The notes: generated from the letters alone by a model not told the origin. 16,940 nucleotides of DNA from JANXXV01 sp038230275 (GCA_038230275.1 JBBRNO010000143.1:1-16940), one strand, 5' to 3'. Shown: positions 1-7,798, counted from the stretch's first letter. Translations and numbers: made by a program.

Positions 1-3
1 GAT

Positions 4-147
4 GGTTGGTGGTGCGCGGTTGGTGGTGCGCGGTTGGTGGTGCGCGGTTGGTGGTGCGCGGTTGGTGGTGCGCGGTTGGTGGTGCGCGGTTGGTGGTGCG
101 CGGTTGGTGGTGCGCGGTTGGTGGTGCGCGGTTGGTGGTGCGCGGTT
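4..147. repeat. Perfect 14-bp tandem repeat, about 10.3 copies
   Basis: The unit GGTTGGTGGTGCGC is repeated ten times without a mismatch, plus a partial GGTT. The array starts four bases from the window edge and ends where the sequence turns into HlyD-like coding DNA. Because 14 is not a multiple of 3, all three forward frames read the same 14-residue periodic peptide without stops, so open frames pass through it. I see no sign that it is a natural protein segment. It may be a minisatellite, or an artefact at a contig end. Confidence 0.95.
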
Positions 148-177
148 CGGTCAGCGGGTTTGTGCGCGGCGATCAGT

Positions 178-483
178 GCGCAGGTGGACGGACACATCGT
201 AATGATGGCGCCAAAGATCTCCGGAAATGTTTTACAGGTGCTGGTCAAGGACAACGAGCATGTGAAAGCCGGCCAACTGCTGGCCCAGATCGATCCGCGC
301 GACTACCAGGCCAAGATCGACCAGTTGCAAGCTGCCGTGTCTCTAGCCGAAAGTCAGACCAAGGCCGCGCAGGTCAATGTCCCCATGACCGCCCAGACCA
401 CGCAAAGCCTGGTCACCGGCGCCGTAGCCCAACTGGAAGGCGCCAAAGCCGACTACGCCCGTGCCAAGGCCTCGCTCGAACAG
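178..483 (+). pseudogene. HlyD/EmrA-family membrane fusion protein, internal fragment
   Basis: About 100 residues match periplasmic adaptor proteins of the HlyD/EmrA type, which link an inner-membrane exporter to a TolC channel. The fragment begins AQVDGHI, the usual start of the barrel-sandwich (lipoyl-like) half, continues through KISGNV and QIDPRDYQ, and enters the alpha-helical hairpin (QAAVSLAESQ, then AQLEGAKADY). The N-terminal cytoplasmic tail and membrane helix are missing and replaced by the tandem repeat. The hairpin's second half and the rest of the protein are lost after SLEQ. The open frame continues to a TAG at 538-540 but is unrelated after 483. Functionally it belongs with the TolC gene that follows, yet it points the opposite way, so this copy cannot work. 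It may also be the product of a chimeric assembly. Confidence 0.8.
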
Positions 484-525
484 TCTCCAGCATGTCTGTT
501 ACATGGATACCGGTGGGTCCATAGG
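484..525. other. Junction segment between two truncated efflux genes
   Basis: These roughly 42 bases match neither the HlyD fragment on the left nor the TolC gene on the right. Both genes lose their 3' parts at this point and face each other. The segment gives the TolC frame a foreign tail (PMDPPVSM, then stop) and gives the HlyD frame a foreign tail as well. I could not recognise its origin. It could be the scar of a mobile element, of an inversion, or a chimeric join. Confidence 0.55.
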
Positions 526-1713
526 TGCGGAGAAGCTTAGTTTCGGCAGCCATTCGGAACGCGCTTCCTGGCGTTGCAATTCCGCCGTGCGTTCGCGCGA
601 GAGGGCGGTCTTCATCTCTGGACGGTTCTGATAGGCAGTTGCGGCTTCGCGGCTATCCGGCGCGACTACTTTCTGCGAGCGAAGTTCGTCGGCCAGTTCG
701 ATGCGTTGGTTATCGCCGGCGTTGAGCAGGCGCGCGAGGCCTAAGAGCGAAGTGCGGAGTTGTGTCTCGGCAACGATCAGGCGCTGCTTTTCACTTTGCA
801 ATTGTACGTTGGCGTGCAGGGTATCGATGCCGGTACCGACGCCGGCTTTTTGCAGGTCGGCGGCTTGATCGTAAATGGCTTGCGCCAGTTCCACGCGCGA
901 TTGGGATGCCTTGACGGTGGATGCGTTGCGCATGGCCGAGAGATATTGCGAGACAGTCAGCAGCACGGTTTGTTCGCGCACGGTAAGTTCTTGCGCTTTC
1001 CCGGTAACGGTGTTCTGCTTGGCCGATTGCAGCCGTTTGTAGAGCGTCAGGTCGAAGACGCTGACTGAACCGGTGGGTCCGAGTTCGAAGACGGGGAACG
1101 GTCCGACGGAGCTGGGGAAGCCTTGGAGCTTTCGGCCGAAGTTTGCTTCCAGGTTGCTCTTTCGCACGGACTGGGCTATCTGTCCATTAAGATGGGGCAG
1201 CAGCGCCGATTTCGCGATGGTCTCGTCCTGTTGCGACAACGCCACGTTCAGGTTAGCGATTTGCACTTGCGGGTTCTGTTTCAGCGCCATGGTTACCGCA
1301 TCTTTCATGCTGAGGCGCAGGACGTCCGCGGGTTGCGCCAGCGCGGCTACATCGTGCAGGATGAGTAGCGCGGCCAGTACGAAGAAAGCACTTACCAGCC
1401 TGCGGAGCCACGGGGTCTCAGCCGGCTTGGGTTCGGGCAGGGCCTCCCCGGTAATTTCCGCAACGATCTCCCGTTGATACGGAGTGGCTGCGGTGAACCT
1501 GGCCCCGGCGCGGTGCATGTCGGCTAAGAGCGACTTTCCGGATGCATCTACAAAAGTTACGTCGTCCAGATTCACGAGCAGCGTTTTGGAGCCCAGCGAC
1601 GAGGCGGCCGTTTTCCAGCACTGCTCCAGTTCAGTCACCCACGCGGTGGCCAGGCGGCCCTCCAATTGGAGGCGAAACATTTTCGCTCCATCGTGGATGG
1701 TAATCTTCAACAT
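499..1713 (-). CDS. STAS domain fused to TolC-family outer membrane efflux protein, 3'-truncated
   Basis: From the ATG at 1713 the product is 404 residues. A longer GTG start at 1734 is possible, but AAGGAG lies nine bases before the ATG. Residues 1-88 resemble a STAS domain (anti-sigma-factor-antagonist fold), with LEGRL near residue 20 and FVDASG at 54-59. The position that is the phosphorylated Ser in SpoIIAA/RsbV is Ala here. A Pro/Glu linker (about 89-102) leads to a hydrophobic stretch (105-126) ending VAALAQ, which looks like an internal signal peptide. Residues 130-396 are an OEP/TolC channel (LSMKDAVTMALKQNPQV, then repeated helices). TolC proteins form the outer-membrane duct of tripartite pumps. 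The channel's last helices are missing: homology stops after WLPKLSFSA and a foreign tail follows. No ATG, GTG or TTG start lies between the two domains, so the fusion looks genuine. The truncated product is unlikely to form a channel. Confidence 0.8.
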   Translation of the reverse strand: MLKITIHDGAKMFRLQLEGRLATAWVTELEQCWKTAASSLGSKTLLVNLDDVTFVDASGKSLLADMHRAGARFTAATPYQREIVAEITGEALPEPKPAETPWLRRLVSAFFVLAALLILHDVAALAQPADVLRLSMKDAVTMALKQNPQVQIANLNVALSQQDETIAKSALLPHLNGQIAQSVRKSNLEANFGRKLQGFPSSVGPFPVFELGPTGSVSVFDLTLYKRLQSAKQNTVTGKAQELTVREQTVLLTVSQYLSAMRNASTVKASQSRVELAQAIYDQAADLQKAGVGTGIDTLHANVQLQSEKQRLIVAETQLRTSLLGLARLLNAGDNQRIELADELRSQKVVAPDSREAATAYQNRPEMKTALSRERTAELQRQEARSEWLPKLSFSAPMDPPVSM

Positions 1714-1745
1714 CTCTTCAGTCTCCTTAACCACACCTCTTTAGA

Positions 1746-1761
1746 AGCATTTGGTAGGCCG
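1746..1761 (-). promoter_or_regulatory. Candidate sigma-54 promoter (-24/-12) of the STAS-TolC gene
   Basis: Read on the - strand, CGGCCTACCAAATGCT has the invariant GG and GC separated by exactly ten bases, as required at -24/-12 (consensus TGGCACN5TTGCA). The predicted transcript would start near 1735, leaving a short leader that contains AAGGAG before the ATG at 1713. The flanking bases match the consensus only partly. The adjacent sigma-54 activator and the repeated upstream sites add support. Confidence 0.5.
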
Positions 1762-1810
1762 AAGTATTCTAAATGTTAAGCAATAGAAAGGAATCAGATG
1801 GGGCCGCGGT

Positions 1811-1850
1811 GTGCCGACGGATGGGTGCCGACATATCGGCACGGTGCCGA
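1811..1850. promoter_or_regulatory. Cluster of four GTGCCGA/TCGGCAC heptamers, likely activator-binding sites
   Basis: GTGCCGA occurs at 1811-1817, 1825-1831 and 1844-1850, and its reverse complement at 1836-1842. They form two perfect palindromes: 1825-1842 with a four-base centre and 1836-1850 with a one-base centre. The cluster sits about 75-115 bases upstream of the predicted sigma-54 transcription start, the usual distance for an enhancer bound by a FhlA/NorR-type activator. The activator gene ends 12 bases away. A stem-loop at the end of that gene is an alternative, but there is no T-tract. Confidence 0.6.
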
Positions 1851-1861
1851 ACCTGCGGCGG

Positions 1862-3932
1862 TCAGCGGGAGTTGGCGATGCCGAACTTCTGCATGAGGGA
1901 TTGGAGGGTGGTGCGCTTCATTCCCAGCCGTGCGGCCGCGCCTTTTGGCCCGCCGATGACACCCTGCGCCTCCTTCAACATACGCAGGATGTGTTCGCGC
2001 TCCACCTCTTCCAAGCTGACACCGGATTGGGAAGGCGGGGTGGCGACAGCCTTTAGCTCCGCGATGGGAACGCGCAGCACGGCGGCGGGCGAGAGGATGA
2101 CGGCGCGCTCGATGAGGTTCTGCAATTCGCGAATGTTTCCGGGCCAGGGATACTTCACCAGCGCTTCCATGGCTTCCGACGGAATGGTGGTGATGACGCG
2201 ATTCATGCGGCGGGAATGGAGTTGGACGAAGTAGCGGACCAGCAGGGGAATGTCTTCGGTGCGTTGACGCAGCGGCGGCAGAGTGACGGGAAAGACGTTC
2301 AACCGGTAGAAGAGATCGGCACGGAATTCGCGATCGTTCACCATTTGTTGCAGGTCGCGATTGGTGGCCGCTACCAGGCGCACATCGGCGTGGAGTGTAC
2401 GCGTACCGCCCAGGCGTTCAAACTCTTTTCTTCAACACGAGCAGCAGTTTGGGCTGCATTTCCAGCGGGATCTCGCCGATCTCGTCCAGGAATAAGGAGC
2501 CTTTGTGCGCCAGTTCGAAGCGGCCCAGCTTTTGGGCGATGGCTCCGGTGAAGGCTCCGCGTTCGTGGCCCAGCAATTCACTCTCAATGAGTCCGGTGGG
2601 GATGGCGGCGCAGTTCAATTTTACGAAGCTGGATTTGCTGCGTGCGCTCAGGTTGTGAATGGCGCGGGCGACTAGCTCTTTTCCGGTGCCGGTTTCGCCT
2701 TGGATCAATACGGTGGAATCGGTGGGCGCTACGGTTTCCACTTGCTGCAGAATGCGGCGCAGCGCGTCACTGCGGCCAATGATGTCTTCGAACTGATAGA
2801 AGGTGCGGATTTCGTCTTCGAGATAAAGCTTTTCTTCGGCGAGCTTGTTCTTGAGGTCTTCAATTTTCTGGTAGGAGAGGGAATTGTCGATGGCGATGGC
2901 CACTTGACCGGCGATGCGCCAGAGCAGGTCCACTTGTTCGGGCGGGAATGCGGCTGGGTTGCGGCTGGCCAGGATGAGACCGCCCAACACTTCTCCGCGC
3001 GAAACCAGCGGCAGCGAACAAACCGACTGCAAGCCCTCCTGCGAGAGATACTTGATCGTGTGTTGCGCCAGACCTGCGATGTCTTCGCGGCGGAGGACGA
3101 CGGGTTTGCGGGCCGCGAAGACTCTGCCAGTTGGGGAGTCTTCGGAAACTTCGTCCAGTATCTTCTCGCGAATGAGCCCCGCGGGATTGCTGAGGTCAAG
3201 CACCTGCATTTGGAGACGCCCGGTTTGCGGTTCGTATAGAGAAAGCCCGACGTGTTCGTTGGTGAAAACGCGGCGCAGGCAGAGTGCGATGGATCGTAAC
3301 AGATCCTTGACCTCAAGATGCGACACCAGCGTGTTGTTGATTTCGAGCAACAACTGCAGGTGGTCGCGCTGATGAGCGAGAGCCTCGTGATTGAGCGTGT
3401 TCTCCACGGCGACGGCCACCTGCATGGCGATCTGCTGCATCAGTTCGATGTGTTCCGGCGAATAGGCATCCTCGCGCGAGGTGGAGAAGCTGAGCGTTCC
3501 CACTTTGCGGCGGGCCGTGACGAGCGGCAGCGCGCAAAAGCAGCGGCCCCCATTGCGGCGGATGGCGTCGACCACAACGGGAAATCGGGTTTCCAGATCG
3601 ATGCACGGCACGTACACAGGTTCCCCAGTGCGGAGTGCGTAGCCGACGGGTGTGGCATCCACAGGCAGTTCGGTATTCATCATGGCCTGAATTCTTGTTT
3701 CGAGGCCTTCTTCGGCGAGGTGCCAGTCGCGCTTCACGATGACATGCAAGCGGGCGGTGTTGCGCTCCGCGTTGAAGAGGGCGAGCGTGAGCGATTCAAA
3801 CTGGATGAGTTGCGAGAGGCAATCTTTCAGTTCGTCCATCAGGCCGCGCAGGGTGGCATGGGCGCTGATGGACTTGGAAACATCGAGCAGAACCTCATAC
3901 GGCGTGGATGATTTGACTTACACGTCTGCCAT
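1862..3932 (-). pseudogene. GAF-GAF-AAA+ sigma-54-dependent activator (FhlA/NorR type), with a stop and a frameshift
   Basis: The reading frame is almost complete but broken twice. A start at 3932 reads MADV and then TAA (3920-3918). The same frame continues with VKSSTPYEVLLDVSKS, a typical GAF-domain lead-in, so the stop falls inside the gene. An ATG at 3839 (MDELKD) allows a shorter product without a clear ribosome-binding site. From there come GAF1 (about 1-150), GAF2 (about 170-315), and an AAA+ domain from about 345 with Walker A GETGTGKE, GAFTGA for sigma-54 contact, and Walker B FLDEIG. At PKLLLVLKK, near 2424-2435 in an A-rich run, the frame shifts and ends at TGA 2418. The correct frame resumes as EFERLGGTRTLHADVRL and contains WPGNIREL and a C-terminal Fis-type helix-turn-helix (GAAARLGMKRTTLQ). 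An intact form would activate the sigma-54 promoter of the downstream STAS-TolC gene. Sequencing error could explain one lesion, less easily both. Confidence 0.85.
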
Positions 3933-3941
3933 TGCGTTACT
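3913..3941 (+). promoter_or_regulatory. Possible promoter of the FAD oxidoreductase gene
   Basis: TTGACT (3913-3918) is followed after 17 bases by a weak -10, GTTACT (3936-3941). Transcription would begin about at the ATG (3948), giving a leaderless message, which fits the absence of a Shine-Dalgarno sequence. The element lies inside the 5' end of the divergent activator gene. The -10 matches the consensus in only three positions. Confidence 0.3.
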
Positions 3942-3947
3942 CTGCTG

Positions 3948-5960
3948 ATGATGCGGCTGATTCTTCTATTGATGATAACGAGCCTGTTGGGGGCTCAACA
4001 ATATTCCGTGGTGGACGTGGAGCGGGTGCGAGCGGAGGGCGACCCTCGGGTGGCCATTCTGAGCGTGACGGTGCCGGCGCGGCCGCGGGAGATTAGCTGC
4101 GACATTCTGGTGGCGGGCGCAGGGATGGGCGGTGTGGCGGCGGCGATGCGGGCGGCGGCGCGGGGCCATGCGGTTTGCCTGACGGAGGAGACGAATTGGA
4201 TCGGCGGGCAGCTTACAGCGGGCGGAGTGCCTGCGCTGGACGAGAACCGGTTCATTGAGATCGCGGGCGGGACGCGCACCTATTACGAGATGCGGAGGCG
4301 GATTCGGGATTACTATCGCACCCATTACACGCTGGCTGCGGGTGCGATGGAGAATTTCAATCCGGGGTCGTGCTACGTTTCGGCGCTTTGCTTTGAGCCG
4401 AAGGCTGGAGTGGCCGTGCTGCAGGAGATGATGAAGGTTTTTCCCGTTCAAACATTTCTGCGCACTCGTGTTTTGGACGTGGAAGTGGTTGGGGGGAAGA
4501 TTGTCAGCGTGCTGGCATATCAGTTCGACCGGCGCGAGGTGATTCGATTTAAGCCGAAGTTTGTATTGGATGCCACGGAACTGGGCGATTTGCTGCCGCT
4601 GGCGCATGTGCCCTATGTAGTGGGGTCGGAACCGAAGAGTGAGACGGGGGAGCCCCATGCGTCGGCTGCCGCTAACGATGCTTGTGTGCAAAGTTTCACT
4701 TATCCGTTCGCGGTGGAGTTGCGGACGGGGGAGCGGCACGGCGTTCCCAAGCCCGATGAGTATGAGCATTTTCGCGATTCGCAGCCGTTCAGTTTGAAGG
4801 TGAATTATTCGAAGGAGTACGGGTGGAAGGGGGATGTGCAGTATACGATGTTCGGCGAAGATCCGCCGGTGCCGAACAACATGTCGCCGGGGCCGTTCTT
4901 CGGTTGGCGGAGGCTGTTGGCGGCGAAGAATTTCACGGGCGGGAATGCACCCAAGGATCTGGCGCTGATCAACTGGCCGAAGCAGGATTACCATTCCGAA
5001 TCGCTGCTGGACCGCACGCCGCTGGATACGGTGCGGGTCTTGCAGCAGGCGAAGCGGGTTTCGCTGGCGTTCCTTTACTGGCTGCAGAATGATTTGCCGC
5101 GGGATGACGGGAAAGGAAAGGGGTATCCGGAATTGATGCTCCGTAAGGACGTGATGGATACCGAGGATGGCCTATCGAAGGTGCCGTATATCCGGGAGTC
5201 GCGGCGGATTCGGGCACAGGCGCGGGTGGCGGAACAGGACATTGTGTTTGAGAACGATCAGCCGCGGGCGCGGTGGTTTCCGGATTCGATTGGGACGGGA
5301 TTTTATATGGTGGACATTCATCCGTGCGGGGCGAATGAGCGCGGACGGATGATGATGCCGAAACCGTTTCAGGTGCCGATGGGGACGTTGGTGCCGCAAG
5401 GGGTGACGAATTTCCTGGCGGCGGGGAAGAATATCGGCGTGACGCATCTGACGAATGGGGCGTTCCGGTTGCATCCGATTGAGTGGAATGTGGGTGAGGC
5501 GGCGGCGGTGATGGCCAGTTTATCGCTGCAACGCGGGGCGCGCGTTTCGGCGGCGGATGTTCAGCGGGAATTGGCGTCCGCTGGTGTGCCGCTGGTTTGG
5601 TTCGATGATCTGAGCGTGGATCATGCGGCGTTTGCGGCGATTCAGATGGCTGCGATTCGCGGGGAGTATCCAGTTGGGGAGGGGGATTTGCATGCGTCGC
5701 CGGATGCTCCGTTGACACGCGGAGAGGCGGCGGTGGCGCTGGCGGCGAAGTTTGGGTTCCGGGTGTCGAAGGCTGAGGCGATTGCGATGGCTTTGAAGGA
5801 AGGGTGGATGGCGGCGGACCATCGGAATTGGTTCCACGCCGACCTGCCGTTTTATTGGACGGACTGGCGGGAGGATCGATTTCCAAGGAAGCTGGCGGCG
5901 TTCCAGATGAAGCGGACGGGGCCTGTCCGGCGGTGGGAAATGGCGGAACGGCTGTGGTGA
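3948..5960 (+). CDS. Secreted FAD-dependent oxidoreductase (FAD_oxidored family) with SLH-like C-terminus
   Basis: The protein has 670 residues. A short hydrophobic N-terminus (MMRLILLLMITSLLGAQQ) is probably a signal peptide. The FAD-binding Rossmann motif GAGMGG lies at residues 57-62, followed by EETNWIGGQLTAGG (about 80-93), typical of the PF12831-type oxidoreductases common in Bryobacterales and Planctomycetes. Later motifs include FVLDATELGD and NFLAAGKNIGVTH near the C-terminal side of the flavin fold. The last 100 residues contain an SLH-like segment (AAIQMAAIRGEYP, then PLTRGEAAVALAAKFG), which may attach the enzyme to the envelope. The substrate is unknown; relatives are often linked to polysaccharide or aromatic compound breakdown, but nothing here proves this. 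No ribosome-binding site is visible. The next gene follows closely on the same strand. Confidence 0.85.
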   Translation: MMRLILLLMITSLLGAQQYSVVDVERVRAEGDPRVAILSVTVPARPREISCDILVAGAGMGGVAAAMRAAARGHAVCLTEETNWIGGQLTAGGVPALDENRFIEIAGGTRTYYEMRRRIRDYYRTHYTLAAGAMENFNPGSCYVSALCFEPKAGVAVLQEMMKVFPVQTFLRTRVLDVEVVGGKIVSVLAYQFDRREVIRFKPKFVLDATELGDLLPLAHVPYVVGSEPKSETGEPHASAAANDACVQSFTYPFAVELRTGERHGVPKPDEYEHFRDSQPFSLKVNYSKEYGWKGDVQYTMFGEDPPVPNNMSPGPFFGWRRLLAAKNFTGGNAPKDLALINWPKQDYHSESLLDRTPLDTVRVLQQAKRVSLAFLYWLQNDLPRDDGKGKGYPELMLRKDVMDTEDGLSKVPYIRESRRIRAQARVAEQDIVFENDQPRARWFPDSIGTGFYMVDIHPCGANERGRMMMPKPFQVPMGTLVPQGVTNFLAAGKNIGVTHLTNGAFRLHPIEWNVGEAAAVMASLSLQRGARVSAADVQRELASAGVPLVWFDDLSVDHAAFAAIQMAAIRGEYPVGEGDLHASPDAPLTRGEAAVALAAKFGFRVSKAEAIAMALKEGWMAADHRNWFHADLPFYWTDWREDRFPRKLAAFQMKRTGPVRRWEMAERLW

Positions 5961-6007
5961 TGGAAGTTCTCTGTATTAGCGTGGAGTGGCTAAGGACGGT
6001 GCTGCGA

Positions 6008-6418
6008 ATGCGAAGACACGTATTGATGCTGATGACGGGCCTGCTTGTTGCCTCGGTCCACAACCTTTGCCTGGCGCAAGACTTCAAGCCTTATGCAGGC
6101 TCCAAGTTGGATGAGAAGGCCAGCCGCGATGCATCGGCCGCCGCTCCGGGCAAGCAGTCGCAGGTGTACACGACGGGCGATGCGCTCGACAAGGTTTATG
6201 CCTACTACAAGGGACAGTACAAGGAAATCACGATGCGCAGCACGGGGCCCAAGCTGCCATCCGGACAACAGGTCAAATGGTATTTTTTCATTCTCGACGG
6301 CGGAACGACCTTGGCGAATTCTAAGCTTTGGATGAAGATTCAACGGCCTTATGTTGGCGGGAATGACGGTCAGGATATCCGGGATATTACGATTATCCAG
6401 ACGGTTCGAACTAAATAA
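6008..6418 (+). CDS. Small secreted protein of unknown function
   Basis: From the ATG at 6008 the product is 136 residues with a clear signal peptide (MRRHVLMLMTGLLVASVHNLCLAQ) and a mature part starting near DFKPYAG. The mature part has a charged stretch, a VYTTGDALDKVYAYYKGQY segment and a strand-rich end (QVKWYFFILDGG, then DITIIQTVRTK). An in-frame ATG at 5960 overlaps the stop of the oxidoreductase gene (TGATG) and would add 16 residues before the signal peptide. I prefer 6008 because AAGGA precedes it and the signal peptide then starts cleanly. The two genes may still be translationally coupled. I recognise no family. Confidence 0.7.
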   Translation: MRRHVLMLMTGLLVASVHNLCLAQDFKPYAGSKLDEKASRDASAAAPGKQSQVYTTGDALDKVYAYYKGQYKEITMRSTGPKLPSGQQVKWYFFILDGGTTLANSKLWMKIQRPYVGGNDGQDIRDITIIQTVRTK

Positions 6419-6627
6419 GTGATCGCGGATCGAACTGGTGGCTCCGAAATCATTGCGAGTAGCCCCCGGCTCGACGGACTCCAGTGTGCGCGTCGCGCCG
6501 GCGGAGATTGCCCATCGTTAGTACGCCCCTGCTTCACAATCCTAATAGTGCGTGAACTGCGGCGCACCCTCTATTTGACGTTGCGCCGATTTGACACTGT
6601 GTCAGCCGATGGAATTGGCCACTAAAC

Positions 6628-7497
6628 CTAACTGGGCCGATTCTTTTTGGTGATGCGCCGCTGAAATCCGAACAGAAGGACGGGCAGACTGAATGCCAGA
6701 AGACCAAATGTTCCCGGCTCTGGAGTTCCGGACCCGGTATCATTCAAAAACGCCAGGCCCGACAAGATTTGGTTGCCCCAAGGGCCAACGGAAGTTGCCA
6801 CTCCGGTCGACGGGTCAACGGTGTAAATCGACTGATCGAAGTTGGACAGAACGAAGATCTTACCGTCTTCGGGGCGGGAGGCAAGGTCGAAGACGCCGAA
6901 TGGAATTCCTGTACTACCGATGACACTCGCAATTCCAGTGGATGTACTGACGCTAAGAAATCTCCCGGAAAAATCCGTGCCGTAGAGGATACCATCCTGA
7001 CCGAAGCCAAGACCGAATACCTCGTCGATGCCGACCAGCCCAATCTGCGTGGCCGCTCCGGTGTTGGGGTCAATTCTATACAAAGTCGCAGCGGAACCAG
7101 TATCTGCTGTCGTGTTGCCGTAAAGAAATCCGTCTCCCGGATTCCAGGCCAGGCTAGAGACGGGATTCGTGGTGGTGATCCCGGGGCCGGTTAGCGTCGC
7201 AACTTTTGTGGCTACGCCTGTTGCCGGGTTGAATTTATAGAGATCGTTCGGACCGACATTGCCAATAGTCGGACCTAGGATTCCCCAAATGGTGTCACTC
7301 TGATTACTGGTGAGATTGAAAATTCGGAAGGGATTACCAGGATCACCGATCGTGGTCAGTGCACCCGTGCTCTGATTGACCGAATGGAGAATTACGGCGC
7401 CACTCACGCCTAGATCCGTTGCGTAAAGAGTGCTTGCTTGGGCGGACGGCGCGATCAGAGCCGCAACCGCAATTGAGAGCGCATATATTTGCTTCAC
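6628..7497 (-). CDS. PEP-CTERM-anchored beta-propeller-like exported protein
   Basis: The 289-residue protein begins with a signal peptide (MKQIYALSIAVAALIAPSAQA) and ends with a PEP-CTERM sorting signal: TPEPGTFGLL, a hydrophobic segment (FSLPVLLFGF) and a basic tail (QRRITKKNRPS). Such tails are recognised by exosortases (EpsH/Xrt), not encoded here, and are linked to extracellular polysaccharide matrix. The middle consists of at least five repeats of the form D/N-x-x-T-G-x-x-T-x-I/V-G, such as YRIDPNTGAATQIG and YTVDPSTGVATSVG, which suggests propeller blades. The start is a GTG preceded five bases upstream by AAGGAGG, so the start is well supported. Its own promoter lies just upstream. 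Ligand and function are unknown. Confidence 0.88.
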   Translation of the reverse strand: MKQIYALSIAVAALIAPSAQASTLYATDLGVSGAVILHSVNQSTGALTTIGDPGNPFRIFNLTSNQSDTIWGILGPTIGNVGPNDLYKFNPATGVATKVATLTGPGITTTNPVSSLAWNPGDGFLYGNTTADTGSAATLYRIDPNTGAATQIGLVGIDEVFGLGFGQDGILYGTDFSGRFLSVSTSTGIASVIGSTGIPFGVFDLASRPEDGKIFVLSNFDQSIYTVDPSTGVATSVGPWGNQILSGLAFLNDTGSGTPEPGTFGLLAFSLPVLLFGFQRRITKKNRPS

Positions 7498-7519
7498 CGG
7501 TGCCTCCTTGGTAGAAGTG

Positions 7520-7548
7520 ATGCTACTTTATCTACTTAGATAAGTCAA
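7520..7548 (-). promoter_or_regulatory. Sigma-70-type promoter of the PEP-CTERM gene with palindrome in the spacer
   Basis: On the - strand TTGACT (7548-7543) and TAGCAT (7525-7520) are separated by exactly 17 bases. The spacer is almost filled by the inverted repeat TTATCT-AAGT-AGATAA (7528-7543), well placed for a repressor to block polymerase. The predicted start near 7513 leaves a leader holding AAGGAGG before the GTG. Confidence 0.6.
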
Positions 7549-7798
7549 GACGAATGATCGCCGATTTCGGTGCCAAAAAGAAAGATTTCGTGGGACTTGA
7601 TTTGTGTCCGATTACTTTCCCTAGCGTGGAAATGCGCCTGCAGCGAGTGGAACTGTCGAGGGCTCGCCGTTGTTTGTCGCCGTTATTCCACAGCGGAGCG
7701 AGCACTTGACACTGAGCGCCATTCCAAAATGGCCTTCGAGGACAAGCGGGGAATCCGTGCCGTCTTCGCGGATTTGCGAGTGTCGTTACGGGCGCGGT
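7549..7798. other. Intergenic region without recognised gene
   Basis: This stretch lies between the kinase stop (7799) and the PEP-CTERM promoter. Open frames run across it on the + strand, but their predicted products (Cys/Arg-rich, no known motif) and the lack of a ribosome-binding site argue against coding. A six-base inverted repeat (AATCCG at 7752, CGGATT at 7769) has no T-tract and is too weak to call a terminator. Confidence 0.5.

Noticed and set aside
2..202. Natural repeat protein encoded by the tandem array
   Set aside because: The frames are open only because the repeat contains no stop, all three frames give the same peptide, and no start or ribosome-binding site is credible.
509..1080. 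12-base direct repeat ACCGGTGGGTCC at 509-520 and 1069-1080, considered as an inversion or deletion site
   Set aside because: A 12-base match is expected by chance many times within 17 kb on both strands, and the surrounding bases do not match.
3966..6087. Two long open frames on the - strand (3966-4994 and 4969-6087) opposite the FAD oxidoreductase gene
   Set aside because: They lie antisense to a well-supported gene, have Pro/Arg/His-rich low-complexity products with no motif or ribosome-binding site, and result from GC-rich codon use.
6419..6627. Bidirectional terminator between the convergent small secreted protein gene and the PEP-CTERM gene
   Set aside because: No stable GC-rich stem followed by a T-tract was visible on either strand.
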